Below, piece after piece: positions 1 through 11,300 of a stretch of DNA of 64,000 bases (position 1 is its first letter; each line of letters opens with the position of its first letter). This stretch comes from Monosporascus cannonballus (taxonomy: Eukaryota; Ascomycota; Sordariomycetes; Xylariales): NCBI GenBank assembly GCA_004154925.1, contig QJNS01000258.1, positions 45,197 to 109,196 on the forward strand. The letters are read 5' to 3'. Below the pieces are notes generated by a model. That model had not been told where the DNA came from and ran no database searches. It saw nothing but the letters and a program-made list of their open reading frames with translations. Both the position numbers and the translations under genes were made by a program.

Positions 1-274
1 TCCGATTGACCTCAGCGGCGACCTCCATCGCTCTCTGTTACATCCTGATGAGGTCACCCTCGCAGCCAACCTTCGGCTCGACTGCGCGACTTACTTGACG
101 AGCAAGAGACGGATGTTTATCAGGCGACTCGAATGCCTTCGCGTGGGCAAGGAATTCCGCAAGACGGATGCGCAGCAAGCCTGCAAGATCGACGTCAACA
201 AGGCATCCAAGCTCTGGACAGCCTTCGAGAAAGTCGGTTGGCTTGAGAAGGGTTGGATGGACCGCTACCTATAG
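1..274 (+). CDS. SWIRM domain protein, C-terminal fragment (FUN19/Laf-like)
   Basis: Reading from base 2 gives about 90 residues up to a TAG at 272-274. They cover most of a SWIRM domain, a helical module that binds DNA or nucleosomes in chromatin proteins. Visible landmarks are the LSGDLHRSLLHPDEV start, LRLDCATYLTSKRRMF in the central helices, FRKTDAQQACKIDVNKASKL in the long helix, and VGWLEKGWMDRYL at the end. A C-terminal SWIRM is typical of the fungal FUN19/Laf1-Laf2-like group, small nuclear proteins linked to histone deacetylase complexes; that assignment is from family knowledge. The N-terminal part lies outside the window, so start and length cannot be given. Domain call is firm, the subfamily less so. 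Confidence 0.85.
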   Translation, partial: PIDLSGDLHRSLLHPDEVTLAANLRLDCATYLTSKRRMFIRRLECLRVGKEFRKTDAQQACKIDVNKASKLWTAFEKVGWLEKGWMDRYL

Positions 275-2407
275 GTCAAAACAGCATGATTTCTCATTCC
301 CGCGAACAATCTGGTATGGATCCATGGCATGGATTGCTACACTTCAACTCCCATCATCGAAGATCTTTATCCCATGATGGCGAATGTCTGGACGGTTAGC
401 GCATCATTGCATCTGCTTGGCATTGGGCGGTTTGGTCGGTTCCAGGAGTTTGTTTATTATTAGTCGTCGAATAGGCCTTCTCCCAGCGGGCTTCACGCTT
501 TCTTTGCTGGGGTATGTCTGGGTCCATCTACCTACTTCATCGGTTTTCCAGCGACGTTAAACCCGGGCATATTTACTTGCAATACACTACTGCATCGGGG
601 ACTCATACAATGATACCCGGAGTGCGCAGACCCCTCTCCCCAAGGTCACTCCACTCCACGTACAAGATTCCTACATTTCCTTGGCCAGCATTGTCACGCG
701 GCACTTTTGATGATACACAGGTTCGGTTACGGTTTGGTCAAGGTGGTTCCATTGAGGGTACCTCTGCATCATGCACGGCGCTATTTTGTGGGCTTTTTTT
801 TTTGGCTTGGGGGCCCGACAGAGATTGAGATTGACACAGCGTTGGTTCAAGAAATGATAGGCAGTATCAGTTTGACAGCGAGTCTAGTTCGTACGACATT
901 TGACGACTTCGATATCAGCAAGGAACACAGGTGGTGCTAATCATGAAGGGATAGTGCAGGAAAGCTTTTGAGCCCGTAAAGTTCATAGCTTATAGCTAGA
1001 CGGGCGCATGATGTGGTGTCATTGCACGTCGTGGCTTAGCGAATCTTATGACTCTACTCCTCCAATTCTTGGTGCGCGTACGCATAAGAAGCTGATATGC
1101 AGAAAGGATCGCGCGACAGCAGCGAGGTGACCTAGTGTCTTCGCTACCAATCGGCCTGTGATGGGTCAAATCCACGTCATCTCGTTCCCTTACCTTTTCC
1201 CCCTCCCTCTTCTTCCCCAATTTCAATAATAGCGAAGGTGCGATTTTTGCATGCAATGGCCCTTGAGAAATTCAGCCCTACGGATAGCAACTGTTCCTAT
1301 TGCAGCCATGTCCGTCCTTGCCTTAGCGCGCCGCTTACCTTGCGGGATCGGCAATGTCGGCTACCCACCAAGCCTGGAAATAGAAAGCAATGCTAAGGCC
1401 GGAAATGAGGATGGGATTTTCAGAATCCCATGCAGGGGAAGCATTACGGATGGATATACTTGGATACAAACAACGAACGCCAGATGCACGGAGTAGAGAA
1501 CGCGGCCCGCACCGTGATTAAACTCACCTACTTACCCTGCCTACTTGTTGCAACCTACCCCCCTGGAGTCATAGCAATTGTTGATTAATTTTCCGGGTCG
1601 TTCCCCGTTTCTCACCGACCGACGACCAAAACTATACTCACCACGAAGTACAGAGGTTGGTAGGCAGGGAAAGAAGACGTTGCGTTAAGTGGAGGAAGGG
1701 TTCACGTACGCAATTCCATTCTCGCTAATCGAGATCCGGTTGCTGGGCATCTTTTCAAGGATGAGCCCGTGTCGAAGCAGGAGAAAGCCTAAATAGGAAA
1801 ATACTTTTGCTCCCGCAACAATTCGGGAACCCTGTGGTCCGTGAACCTTAATTGCGCCGACTCTACTTTGTATGAACCTAAATCAATGTACACATACGTA
1901 CATACATCCATATATACATACCTACCTGCTAGCATTGTGAATTATGTACATGGTCTCGCGCGAGGCGAATTATGGTACCAGTTGTTCTGCGAAGGAGCGT
2001 CGGTGCTTATTAATTTTCTAGAGAATCAAGTACCTAGTTCGTAATGACTTAATAAGATATTCAACAGGTATCCATCCAGCATTGGTAACTTTCTGTTTGT
2101 TGTCCTCCCTTCCGCTAGGTGTCCGATACCGTTTCCCCCAGATTAAGCACTCCGCGCTAAGTGGGCAAAAGGTTTCGAGGGTGTCAAGCTACGTGCATAC
2201 GGGACGATAGTTCGTTTCTTCACAGTCTAGAGTATTGTATCTAAGATCATGACCTTAGTAAGATACTAGCGATGTTCGTGAGGAACCAGCTACTCTGGCA
2301 TCCTGTTCGATGCCTCATTGGGCTAGCCACAACTCCTTCCTGTGAGAACAATCTAGGTCTACTACTCGAACGTCTCTGACAGTTATTGCGTGCATCGGTG
2401 CATAAAT
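275..2407. other. Intergenic, no supported gene
   Basis: This 2.1-kb stretch of ordinary base composition lies between the 3' ends of the SWIRM gene (+) and the SDR gene (-). The short open frames (for example 514-828 and 996-1256) have no recognisable domain and lack consistent splice partners. There is a T run near 787-800 and pyrimidine-rich sequence near 1185-1220. I see no RNA gene. Confidence 0.5.
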
Positions 2408-3342
2408 CTACTCTCCAGCGGCGATAGTGTATCCACCGTCCACAACGATGGTCTGGCCATTCAGGTATTGATTTGCCGCACAGAAAAGTACTGATTGTGC
2501 CATATCCTCGTCTTTGCCGGGTCGTGCGGCGGGCACCTTGCTCCCGTACTTCTCCTTGTCAAGGTGGCTCTTCTGGTTCTCCCCACTCTCACCGGCCGTC
2601 ATCTCGCTGGGGAAAACACCCGGTGCAATTGAATTGACGCGAATCTTCAGCTTGTTGCCTGCAATCTCAGTGGCGAGCATGCGTGTCAGGTGGACCGCGG
2701 CTGCCTTAGACGCGTTGTATGAAAAGTGGTGCTGGGCCGTCTTCACTAGACCGCTGATGGAGCTGATGTTGATGACGGTACCAGACCAGCCGGGATGTCG
2801 CTCCGACGACTTCTGCAGCAACGGCAGGAATGCGGTCGTCATAAAGTAAATCTGGGGCACGTTGACGCGATAGATGTCAGTCCAATCCTCGAAGGTAGCT
2901 TTCTCGCTGTCGAAGAGGTTCTCCTTCATCTCGGCGGCCGACCCGGCCTCTGTCTGGAAGGTGTTGCCGCTGATACCTGCGTTGTTGATCAAGATACACA
3001 GGCATTCCTCTCCGGAGGAGACCCCCTTAACCAGGTTTGCAATCTGCGACTTGTCCGATACATCACACTGCAGGGGGATGATCGAGCCGCTACCCTCAGA
3101 GTACTGCTGGGCAACAGCATCTAGCTTCTCTTTGGTCCGGCCCGTGATGTAGACCTTAGCGCCATTCGCAACAAGCGCCTGTGTCGCCATAAGACCGATC
3201 CCTGAGCCGCCGCCTGTTCAAATTATTAGCACGTCAAGTAAGGACGCCAATCAGGTGCTGTACCGGTGACGAGGGCAACTCTGCCCTTCAAGGACCAGAG
3301 CTTGTCAGCAGCGAACGGAGCATTGGCGTTGTTAGAGACCAT
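2408..3342 (-). CDS. Short-chain dehydrogenase/reductase, one intron
   Basis: The coding exons are 3342-3264 and 3213-2408, giving 294 residues. The 50-bp intron (3263-3214) starts GTACAG, has a CTAAT branch site and ends AACAG. Splicing is required to complete the Rossmann glycine motif TGGGSGIG (residues 26-33), which supports the model. Other classical SDR marks are the acidic D in QCDVSD, NNAG at about 103-106, the catalytic serine in NISSISG at about 178, YNASK with Y192 and K196, and a C-terminal DGGYTI. The protein is a probable NAD(P)H-dependent oxidoreductase resembling 3-oxoacyl-ACP reductase/RhlG-like fungal SDRs; the substrate is unknown. I start at MVSNNANAPF. The frame stays open upstream to an ATG at 3525, adding 61 residues that resemble a mitochondrial presequence (see findings). 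Confidence 0.9.
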
Positions 3343-4594
3343 CCTGGTTGATTGGTGTGGTGGATATGACTTGGGTGGTGGAGCTTTATTGGATGAAAAC
3401 GCCGGAATGTGTAGTGGCTGTTGGCTTATTGAATATTGAAGAAAGGGATTTGTAGAGGCACGACAAACGAAGCTGGAGAACTGTGTCTTATGGTGGGAAA
3501 CACGGCGAACGAGAAGTGAGGTCATGACATGCAAAATATTGATACCTAGGCAAATCCATTGCGAACTTTGGGCGAAAATCTCGATTAAAATAACACCTTT
3601 GCGGACAGCTCCCGTCGAGAGGTGAGGAAGTCATGACGAAATGCATACAAGGGCCCCTTTCTTAAACAAGCAAAGGACGCTCGGGTACACATCCATAGTG
3701 GGGTTAACCACCAGAGCTGAGCACTCCCATTGGGTGGCAACAATTTGGTTACTAACGTATGTAACCACGGTAAATAAGATCTTTTGCCTACCATCCTGAA
3801 TAGCCCAGGTTACCCTCAGAGTATCCTGCGAAGACTATTACAGCAGTTCCGTTAAGAGCGTATAAAACTGACTGCTAACATTTCAGCACTTTTATTCCGT
3901 CTACCCTCTGCTCATACGGCTCAAGAAGTGACCGCGGCGTAGGATTAATAGATCCTATGTGTCAGCGGTGGTTTCGAGCTCGCAGTTGAAAGAAGACCCC
4001 CCAGTTAATAGTTCTATACTGAAACGTGGCGCATCCCAAGGGATACAGAGAGCTGCTGCCTCTTGGAAGCTGAAGCTATCTAGCGGATGATTGTCCGTAC
4101 GACATGCCTTAGCGATTAAGCAGAAGAGCTTATTAGATCAACCCAACGACCAGAAAGCGATTGAAGGAGGAATCTTCAAAGTTAGCAAACTCTATTTGCG
4201 ATATGAGAGTATGAAACTCTAACGCATGGTGGATGTGTGTGCACATTTCTTCTGGCCGCCAAAGGGCTGTGGCTCAGCTTAAGATTTATTGGCTAGCCCG
4301 CCCACGCAGGTACTTGCTGGTCCTATGCAATATGTAAGCACATAGGTAGTAGGTAGCCTGCTAGCCCTATATCGTGGCTATTATATCAGCCTTGGAACCT
4401 CTGATATGCGGTGTCAACGGTGTCTATGCGCCTTCAGTTTACCCAGGTACTATCGAATTATTTTGACCGCCGCCATGGCTCCCTATGCACGCCAGGTTAT
4501 GTGGTTATATCCAGCTCCGCTCGGCTGGTTTAATTCGAATTTCCCTTTATACGTCCCTCATCGCCGTTAGCGCAGTGTTCAATTTATTCACAAA
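3343..4594. promoter_or_regulatory. Divergent intergenic/promoter region between SDR and HD genes
   Basis: The SDR (-) and HD (+) genes are transcribed away from each other, so this 1.25 kb should contain both promoters. The part next to the SDR start (3343-3525) remains open in the SDR frame and is either 5' UTR or a presequence. The HD gene starts in a good context (CACAAAATGAC). I identified no specific operator. Confidence 0.5.
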
Positions 4595-5638
4595 ATGACA
4601 ACACCCATCCAATCAGGCTATTTTCAGACCCACGACTTCTCGGCAAAGAATCAAGTTGTCATCGACGATAAGATTTACGGCAAGCATGTAATCTCGGAGC
4701 CGATACTCGTGGAACTCCTCCAGTCGCCCGCTCTCTCTCGCCTCGCCGGAGTTCACCAACATGGCGTCTCAGGTCTTCTGGGTCTGACGCCCAAGGTGAC
4801 CCGTCTAGAACACTCCGTCGGCGCTTTTCTCCTCGTGCGCTTAGTAGGCGCAGGTTTGGGTGAGCAAGTCGCTGCTCTTTTGCATGATATCGGCCATACG
4901 GCAATGAGCCACGTCGTGGACTTTGCACTCTCGGAGCCAGGGGAGGCAAGTTTCCACGAGGTACACAAGGCGCGCTTCGTCAGGACGACCGAGATACCCG
5001 CTATCCTGACGAAGCATGGCTTCCGGGATTTGAAGCCGTTGGAAGAGGAGCTGTATCCGCTGGTAGAAATGCCGTCGCCTCATCTCTGTGCAGACAGACT
5101 CGATTATGCGCTACGCGACATCGTCAGCTTTGGTCACGTTCGACTCGAGGATGCACAGCGTATCTTAGTCTCTTTGAAAGCCATGCCCAGCCCCACCTCC
5201 CAGCATCGGCTGCTTGTGCTGCGAGACGAACAGTTAGCATTGCTCCTGGCCAGGGGCTACATGGCATGCGACAGAGACGTGTGGGGAAACCCAGCGCATG
5301 GTGACTTGTACACGCGAACCGCACAGCTCATGAAGTCCCTGATCAAGGGAGGATGCGTGCGGGAGGAAGAACTGTGGACCTTGTCCGATGAGGCATTCTG
5401 GTCTAAGATGCGTCAAGTGGTGGACCATGTGGGCAGGGAGGTCATGAATAAGTTGGAGTCCGAGGGTCTTCCAGATGAAACCGGTCTTCCACTTTCGCGG
5501 AATGCGAAGGTTCGCACCTTGGATCCCGATATATGCGTATCGCCTGGCGAAGCTAAGCCCCTGTCTGCCCTTATGCCCGAATACGCGGCCGAGAGACGAC
5601 AGTATATTCTTGCCCGCCAGGCATTATTCGCCCCGTAG
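4595..5638 (+). CDS. HD-domain metal-dependent phosphohydrolase, intronless
   Basis: This complete 347-residue single-exon frame carries an HD domain: H73 (TRLEHSVGAF), the H97-D98 pair in LLHDIGHTAMSH with H101 and H106, and a distal metal-ligand region CADRLDYALRD (D167/D170). The order H...HD...D and the LDYALRD motif are characteristic of the dNTPase/SAMHD1-like branch of HD phosphohydrolases, which cleave nucleotides or phosphoesters with a bound metal pair. The likely role is nucleotide or phosphate metabolism in the cytosol or nucleus, but the substrate cannot be read from sequence. No signal peptide, membrane segment or extra regulatory domain (such as SAM) is visible. The absence of introns and compact bacterial-type architecture would also fit old horizontal acquisition, which is unproven. 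The start has a strong context and precedes all motifs. Confidence 0.9.
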   Translation: MTTPIQSGYFQTHDFSAKNQVVIDDKIYGKHVISEPILVELLQSPALSRLAGVHQHGVSGLLGLTPKVTRLEHSVGAFLLVRLVGAGLGEQVAALLHDIGHTAMSHVVDFALSEPGEASFHEVHKARFVRTTEIPAILTKHGFRDLKPLEEELYPLVEMPSPHLCADRLDYALRDIVSFGHVRLEDAQRILVSLKAMPSPTSQHRLLVLRDEQLALLLARGYMACDRDVWGNPAHGDLYTRTAQLMKSLIKGGCVREEELWTLSDEAFWSKMRQVVDHVGREVMNKLESEGLPDETGLPLSRNAKVRTLDPDICVSPGEAKPLSALMPEYAAERRQYILARQALFAP

Positions 5639-6358
5639 GCTATTCCAGCGCAAGGAAGTTCCAATTTATTTATGCCGGAGTTTTATCCGCAGGCCTAATC
5701 ACTCGTTTCACCCGTGGTTGTATTAAGGACCAAGCCTGTCATGGAAGCACGGGTTTATTAGGGGCTAGCACACGCAGTGATGTGCTGGAGCGGCTTTGGT
5801 TAGAATCCGATTCTCGTTATTCGTTTAATTTATTTCCATAACTGCGATCAACCTCTGTTCCCAGCATAATTGAACATAAATAGGGCTAAATCTTCAGGGC
5901 GGGTTACGAAAAAAACCTATCTCTTAACTTCTTCGGTGTCTCCCTTTTCCCTATCCCCGACCCCCTAGACAAAATATTACAAACTTTTACCAGCTTAAGG
6001 CATCTTATATTTTGCCTTTCGGCCCCATGGTTCCTCGTACTGTCATACTAGTTAACAATGCGTAATCTAGTCTCTAGGCCACTTTAAATACCACATCACC
6101 TCACCCGAACCTCGCCTTCCGCCTACACCGATTCGGGATTTGATGAAGTTGTGCGGAATGACATAGAGGCCGTCCCACGATCCGATTGCATAGAATTTTC
6201 TCTTTTGCCTGGACCCTGTTGAATAAATCCTGGCTGCTTCCTTTCGAACTAGGACATTGTAGTGGACCGAATCAGAAAACAGAGCAAGACTTGTCTCATA
6301 ACGCCACCGCTGGAAAGGGACCTCCCACCCTAACATACAAGAGGGCCGCAGCCAGGAC
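5639..6358. other. Convergent intergenic region
   Basis: This is 3' sequence between the HD gene (+) and the SET gene (-). The 89-residue minus-strand frame at 6067-6336 has no recognisable domain and I treat it as chance. No terminator or RNA gene is identifiable. Confidence 0.45.
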
Positions 6359-7429
6359 CTAATCCTTAAGGCGGTCGCAAGCCCTGCTGTGATAGTGCGC
6401 GGCTAGGGTCATGTTGCTATACTGCTGGTGAGTCAGTCCCTCGTAGTTCTTTTCATATCGGTTCTTTGCGTAGCCAGCAATGTCTCGCAGCATGTTCCAC
6501 CATCCCTGCGATTGTAAGTCAGATGTGTATTGCGCAAAATACTCGTCCATTTTTTGCAGTTCGGTTGCTGTCCCCGGCCACGTCGCCCTGGTGATTCCCA
6601 TGCTCTTTTGGACGGTCTCTATGCGCTCTCGTACTGTGTCCGTCGTATTAGCATCGAGGCAAGCCGCGCACGCACACCTAAAGCCCCATCCTTCCTCAGT
6701 CGCCACCTGCACCTCCGCGACACGAGGGATGGTCGAATATCCCCATTCGTCCAGGCCGAGATAGTCAATTGTCACCTCGGTCCCTATATGGGGCAAGTCC
6801 TCGAGCGCCTTCAACTCGGCCCAACCACTATCACGGATGATCATCCGAGCATTCGGTCGACAGCTGTGGTTTGCGTGTGAAATGCCGAATAAGACAATAT
6901 GACGCCCAGTCTTCGCTGAGTCGATACGGAACGCGTTGTTCCGAATTCTCTCGTACTCGGTATCTTGGCCTGCGCGTGATATGGTCAATGACATTAATTC
7001 TTCCAGTTCGGCATGTTTGTTCTGGGAGACCAGTCGCTGGACGGCTCTCAGCGAGGCCTTTTTATTAAACCGCGGGAGATTTAGGATGGCCTCCTCCGAG
7101 AGGAGACTTTCCCCCGCGACTATGCCGGCCTTCCCAGTGAATATCCCGTATCCCTTACCTCTTGAAACCCTGACTCTCAACTTGTCATTGAGTATTGTCC
7201 CTCGGCCTCGCTTATTTTCTGGGACGTCGTAAAATTGACGAAGTGACTTACCACCAGATAGTGCTTCCGTACTATCTCTTTTGTAGGCCCCAATTTTAGC
7301 GCGCTTCTCTCTATCTCGTCGAGTAGTTGTGAGCGTCGATGGTGGATCCTTTCTCTTGCGGGGATTCGGGTGCTCGGGCCTTGGCTGGTGACTCTTCATG
7401 GCCAGTTGTCTTAGCGTTGGGGCGGGCAT
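6359..7429 (-). CDS. SET-domain protein (putative lysine methyltransferase)
   Basis: A single exon of 356 residues. The N-terminus (about 10-55) is basic and proline-rich, and probably disordered or nuclear-localising. The SET domain runs from about 85 to 224: RGKGYGIFTGK is the N-SET glycine motif, ISHANHSCRPNARM contains the cofactor-binding NHSC signature (187-190), and VTIDYLG supplies the catalytic-side tyrosine (Y223). A post-SET-type cysteine cluster (C252, C254, C257 in FRCACAACL) follows, then a helical C-terminal region. The layout matches fungal SMYD/SET-N5-like proteins that methylate lysines using S-adenosylmethionine; the target could be histone or non-histone. All key SET motifs are present, so it is probably functional. 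No intron is needed to join the domain. Confidence 0.88.
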   Translation of the reverse strand: MPAPTLRQLAMKSHQPRPEHPNPRKRKDPPSTLTTTRRDREKRAKIGAYKRDSTEALSGGKSLRQFYDVPENKRGRGTILNDKLRVRVSRGKGYGIFTGKAGIVAGESLLSEEAILNLPRFNKKASLRAVQRLVSQNKHAELEELMSLTISRAGQDTEYERIRNNAFRIDSAKTGRHIVLFGISHANHSCRPNARMIIRDSGWAELKALEDLPHIGTEVTIDYLGLDEWGYSTIPRVAEVQVATEEGWGFRCACAACLDANTTDTVRERIETVQKSMGITRATWPGTATELQKMDEYFAQYTSDLQSQGWWNMLRDIAGYAKNRYEKNYEGLTHQQYSNMTLAAHYHSRACDRLKD

Positions 7430-8132
7430 CTTCAGACAGTCGTAGTGTTGGCTAGAGAGGGAGATGGAGGCTTATCAGTGATGTTTCGTTTTCTTGTTGA
7501 CAATGCCAAGTAGACAGCGCTCCCCTAACCTCGATATTATGCCTAACCCTGACATGCTCATTATTTGGTCCGAAGACAACGGCTTAGTATATGTCGAACG
7601 CTAGACAAAGGCGCCGTACAAGTTGCTTGTCGTCCAAACTAGTTCAAAGTGATAGTTCCATTATGTCTGAGAACAAGGCCTTATTTACAGCACTGTGCGA
7701 AACCTATCAAAAACAGTCGCTGCAGTAGGAGCAATTCATACTGAACGCTTGGGATTACGACCAAGACTCAGCCAAGTTTCTGAAAAAAAAAAAAGGCTGA
7801 GTGTATTTATCCCTATTCCTTGTGCGGTCCAGGCATAAATTTACATACGGGGCCTTGGTCGGGTACATTTAAAAGGTTGATGTTGGCAGAGCATTGTTGA
7901 TAGGATGACCAAAGTAGTGGCGGGCATAGCAACAGCAAGTTTGAACGTGGTGATCTTCATGACCTTGAAACTGGCCAATCAGTGTTGGAAAATTAACATG
8001 CCTAGGACCACAACGCCTCGAAAACCATCCGGCTGTGAGCATATGGGATACAGATATCAATGAAGAAGTTGCTCGCCACCATAGCGTAAAACCTCGAGCA
8101 TTCCTCGTTGCCGTCGTCTACAGCCGCATAAT
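7430..8132. other. Intergenic, SET promoter side
   Basis: Upstream of the SET gene and downstream of the BNR pseudogene. It contains an A tract near 7783-7795. The 63-residue frame at 7869-8060 is not recognisable. Confidence 0.45.
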
Positions 8133-9725
8133 TTAATTCACTAACTCATGGGGCTGCCTGACGGCTCCAATTTCGTCCCTGGCGTACAAAGCCAGGAAGT
8201 GCGTTGGGTCGCCGTTGAAGATCCCTGGCCAGTGTGAATGTGCCGAGCCCACGATGACGCTTCCACTCCAGGTTCTACCCCCGTCGGCACTGGGGATAAC
8301 TTTCATCTCAGCGCCGTCGTATCCGTTCGCTCCCTCGGTCCAGTCTTAGTACGTCATGAAACTGGCAACGAGCGTGCCCCAAACATTGTAAACTAATTTA
8401 AGATCAGCATGCTCCCAGGTGGCGGGCCTCGTGCCTCGGCTCTTGTTACTACATCCAATACGACCCCAGATCAGTGAAAGGGGATGAGGGCTGTCATGAC
8501 GAACTAGAGATCGAGTAGGAAATTTCGAAGAGACCGGGAAGAATTCACCCTGAGGAGCGCCGCAGATCCTCCCGTTGCGAGCGGTGTACAGCCGCGTGCG
8601 CGGCAAGCCCAAGTATAACCGTCATCATCAGAGGTTACGTAGTTGACGGAGAACCTGCCGTCCTCCGTGTTCTCAAAAACAGCGCTGTCGAGTATTGGCT
8701 AAAGTCGGCAGGGGTAAAGGTACAGCCCGAGCAAGTGGGACGGGGAATATAGGAATACATATATAATTATGTAACACTTGAACAAAAAATCTGTTTGAGC
8801 GCCTGATCTTTGCCATAATCCAATAAAGGAAGACTGAGATCAAGTTTCCGTCGTTGTCAATAGGCGCGACACCAACCATACCATCGCGAGAACGGTCATT
8901 ACTACCAGAGACATGGATCCGTTCGGACCAAGTGTAGCCATAATCCCTGGAATACCGCATGAAGTTGTCCGGGTCACCGGCACCGTTCCCAGCGGAGAAG
9001 TAGCACTGGAGGGTGCCGTCACGAGCAAGGCGCACTGAGACGAGAGTCAGCTATCATTACACACTTGGAGCTGTTTGGGAGGGCCCTTACGGTATCGCTC
9101 CCAGAGTCCATCAATCCCAGATGGGACTCTTTCCGCAACGGTGGAGAAGTACTTAAAGTACCTGGCCCCATCGTCTGAATAGGAGAGCGGGATGTGGAAA
9201 TACGTGTAATGGCAGTCTGCCCCGGTCCTGTCATCATTGGGGTATGCATAGATGACGCGACCGCTGGACATCTGTAGCGGCATCGCGTTGTTCATATCGA
9301 AGTTAATTGTCGCACCAGAGAAGCCTCCCCGATGCGTTGCCACTATGAACATTCGGTGTTAGCGATATTTAAGTCTAAGCAACTTTTAGGATTGGGCTCA
9401 AGCAGTCGCGAATTGCTTGCCCATGCTTTCGGATATGCTTGAGGGTGGAAAGTAATAAGAGATCATGGGGTCGCTTCGGATTGTATGCCGTCCGAAGAGT
9501 GTGAAACGCGCAATATCTAGCGCCCGCTTTCCTGTGCCTGATAATCCGCGACCAATTTCCATCGTCCGTGAAGCTGGCCCGGATATATTCACTTTGGGGA
9601 TCGATCATAACAGGCTCTTCTGCCTTCATCACTCTCCCTGGCAGACGGGGCTCCAGGGCAACTGGGGAGCAGTCTGCCAGCCTGAAGCCAGCCAGAGTCG
9701 CAAAGAAGCTTTTAAGTGACAGCAT
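8133..9725 (-). pseudogene. Broken secreted BNR/sialidase-fold glycoside hydrolase (GH93-like)
   Basis: Read on the minus strand, pieces of one protein appear in order: an N-terminal MLSLKSFFATLAGF segment like a signal peptide, EYIRASFTDDG, GTGKRALDIARF, NAMPLQMSSGRVIYAYPN, DGLWERYR, LARDGTLQCYFS, SRDGMVGVAPIDNDGN, NTEDGRFSVNYVTSDDDGYTW, RLYTARNGR, VYNVWGTLVASFMT and DGGRTWSGS, then HWPGIFNGDPTHFLALYARD. BNR/Asp-box segments in this order fit fungal GH93 exo-arabinanase-like proteins (family knowledge). Breaks: a frameshift near 9560; a further shift near 8612; an intron-sized 148-bp interruption at about 8681-8828 without good splice sites; and an in-frame TAA at 8348-8346. Plausible introns remain (GTAAGG donor near 9090; one from about 8550 to 8391 with a TTAG acceptor). 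The frame reaches a final stop at 8135-8133. Confidence 0.8.
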
Positions 9726-11300
9726 CTCGATGGTCTATTTGCCCAGTCTCGAGCGTGACTACGGGGAGGTGCCGCAGGAAACCAAGAGTGCGCGGGCCGG
9801 CCATATTTATACCAAGTCTGGGCGTGTTGAAACCACCGCGTTGTTATGCAATAACTAGCTGGAATAGGCTATGTTAAACCGAGGGTATTGAAACAATTCT
9901 TCTCAGCTACTAGGAGATATGGATGGACTCTATGCACTCGGCCACTGCCTTGACTGCGCTTCGAGCCGGATCGGCAGGTGGTTTATTGCGTGTTTAAGGA
10001 CATCTCCGTCGAGGTGTTGTAATGTAGTCATGGCATAAGACCAATATTGAGACATGTGTTATTATTTCCGCCTTCACGGGACCGACAGACCCTGGAGTCG
10101 GCATGCCAAGCCCAATCAGTACGCGAAGGAGATACAATGATTACGGAGATTCTATATAGCATGCAGCTTTATATGAAAACCGTGGAGCACCGTGTCGAGG
10201 GCACCCTATGAACTTATGTGAGACCCTTGATCGGATCGTTCCGTGATAAGTGGGCAAGATTGTATATATGGAATGTGTGCCGGCCAAGAAAGCTTACTAA
10301 TTCGACAGATACCTCTCAGGAAGGTCAAGCAAGGGTGAATGATGTCGGGCCAGCCTACGACGACGAGATATAGTAGCGCAAGCTGACTGGGCTTAATGCG
10401 TCTATCTCTTATTGCAGCAATAAAACGCCCCGAGACCCGCCCTTCGTCGATATTCAACAACTAGCTCTATGCGTTTTCTCACTACGAAAACAGAGTGGTG
10501 CCGGCTTGAACTTCCTTTAGTAATGAAGCGTCTGGTTAAAGACTTTCAAATAACATTCTCTTGATGGCAAACAATGGTATATATCATTGGGTTTCTCCTA
10601 CATGTGAATAGTTACGGCAGTAAGCTCTTGTTTAACTGCCAGAAGGTCATAAAGGTACCGCGCCTTGATAGGCTAGAATCGGTATGCAAGTTCAGTCCTC
10701 GACAGACGTTAGCCGGAGATCGGTTGTGTGTGGGCTTCAACTATATCACTTCTGGCTAACAAGACCTGGTAGAATACAGGCCTAGTAGTCGTTGGCTCAT
10801 GATATTGTCTCTCGGTTGTTTCCAGCCATCGTTTGCTCAAGTAATACTAGACGTGTTGTGGTGTGCGATCGCCGCTCGAGGGGTTTTAATTTGGGGTGTC
10901 ATGTCATCCTCACATGCAGGGACCGGCCTTTTATTTCTGGCTCGTTGAGCGGCCCTTTTGCGATATCCCAGTCTGACCAGGGTATGAGGAGAGAGCAATG
11001 AGCCCACTCGAAAGCTACAATATGTACACCTGCCACATGTCTCCCAGGCATCTCAAATAGCAAGACATAAAAGCGGTTCGAGATATGTCTGCTCATTTAT
11101 AAACCACAGGGTATGCAAGTTACTGAGGGTTAACGTTCTACTAAGTGGGGAGAACAGAGCATCTCCGTAAGACGAACTCGGAGGGCCGCCATAGTAAGCC
11201 GTACACTTACATAAGCTCTACCATGAACTAATACTATAGCATCATGGAATAAGGAGGATATCACTGGCGTAGGACCCTAAAACATGTGTAATAGGCTACC
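9726..11300. other. Intergenic, nothing recognised, adjoining the AT-rich island
   Basis: Ordinary composition up to 11,300, then a sharp switch to LTR sequence. Short frames (10206-10460, 10574-10759, 10792-11001) show no domain. No RNA gene seen. Confidence 0.45.

Noticed and set aside
6067..6336. 89-codon minus-strand frame downstream of the SET gene
   Set aside because: No recognisable motif. The SET gene has its own stop and needs no extension.
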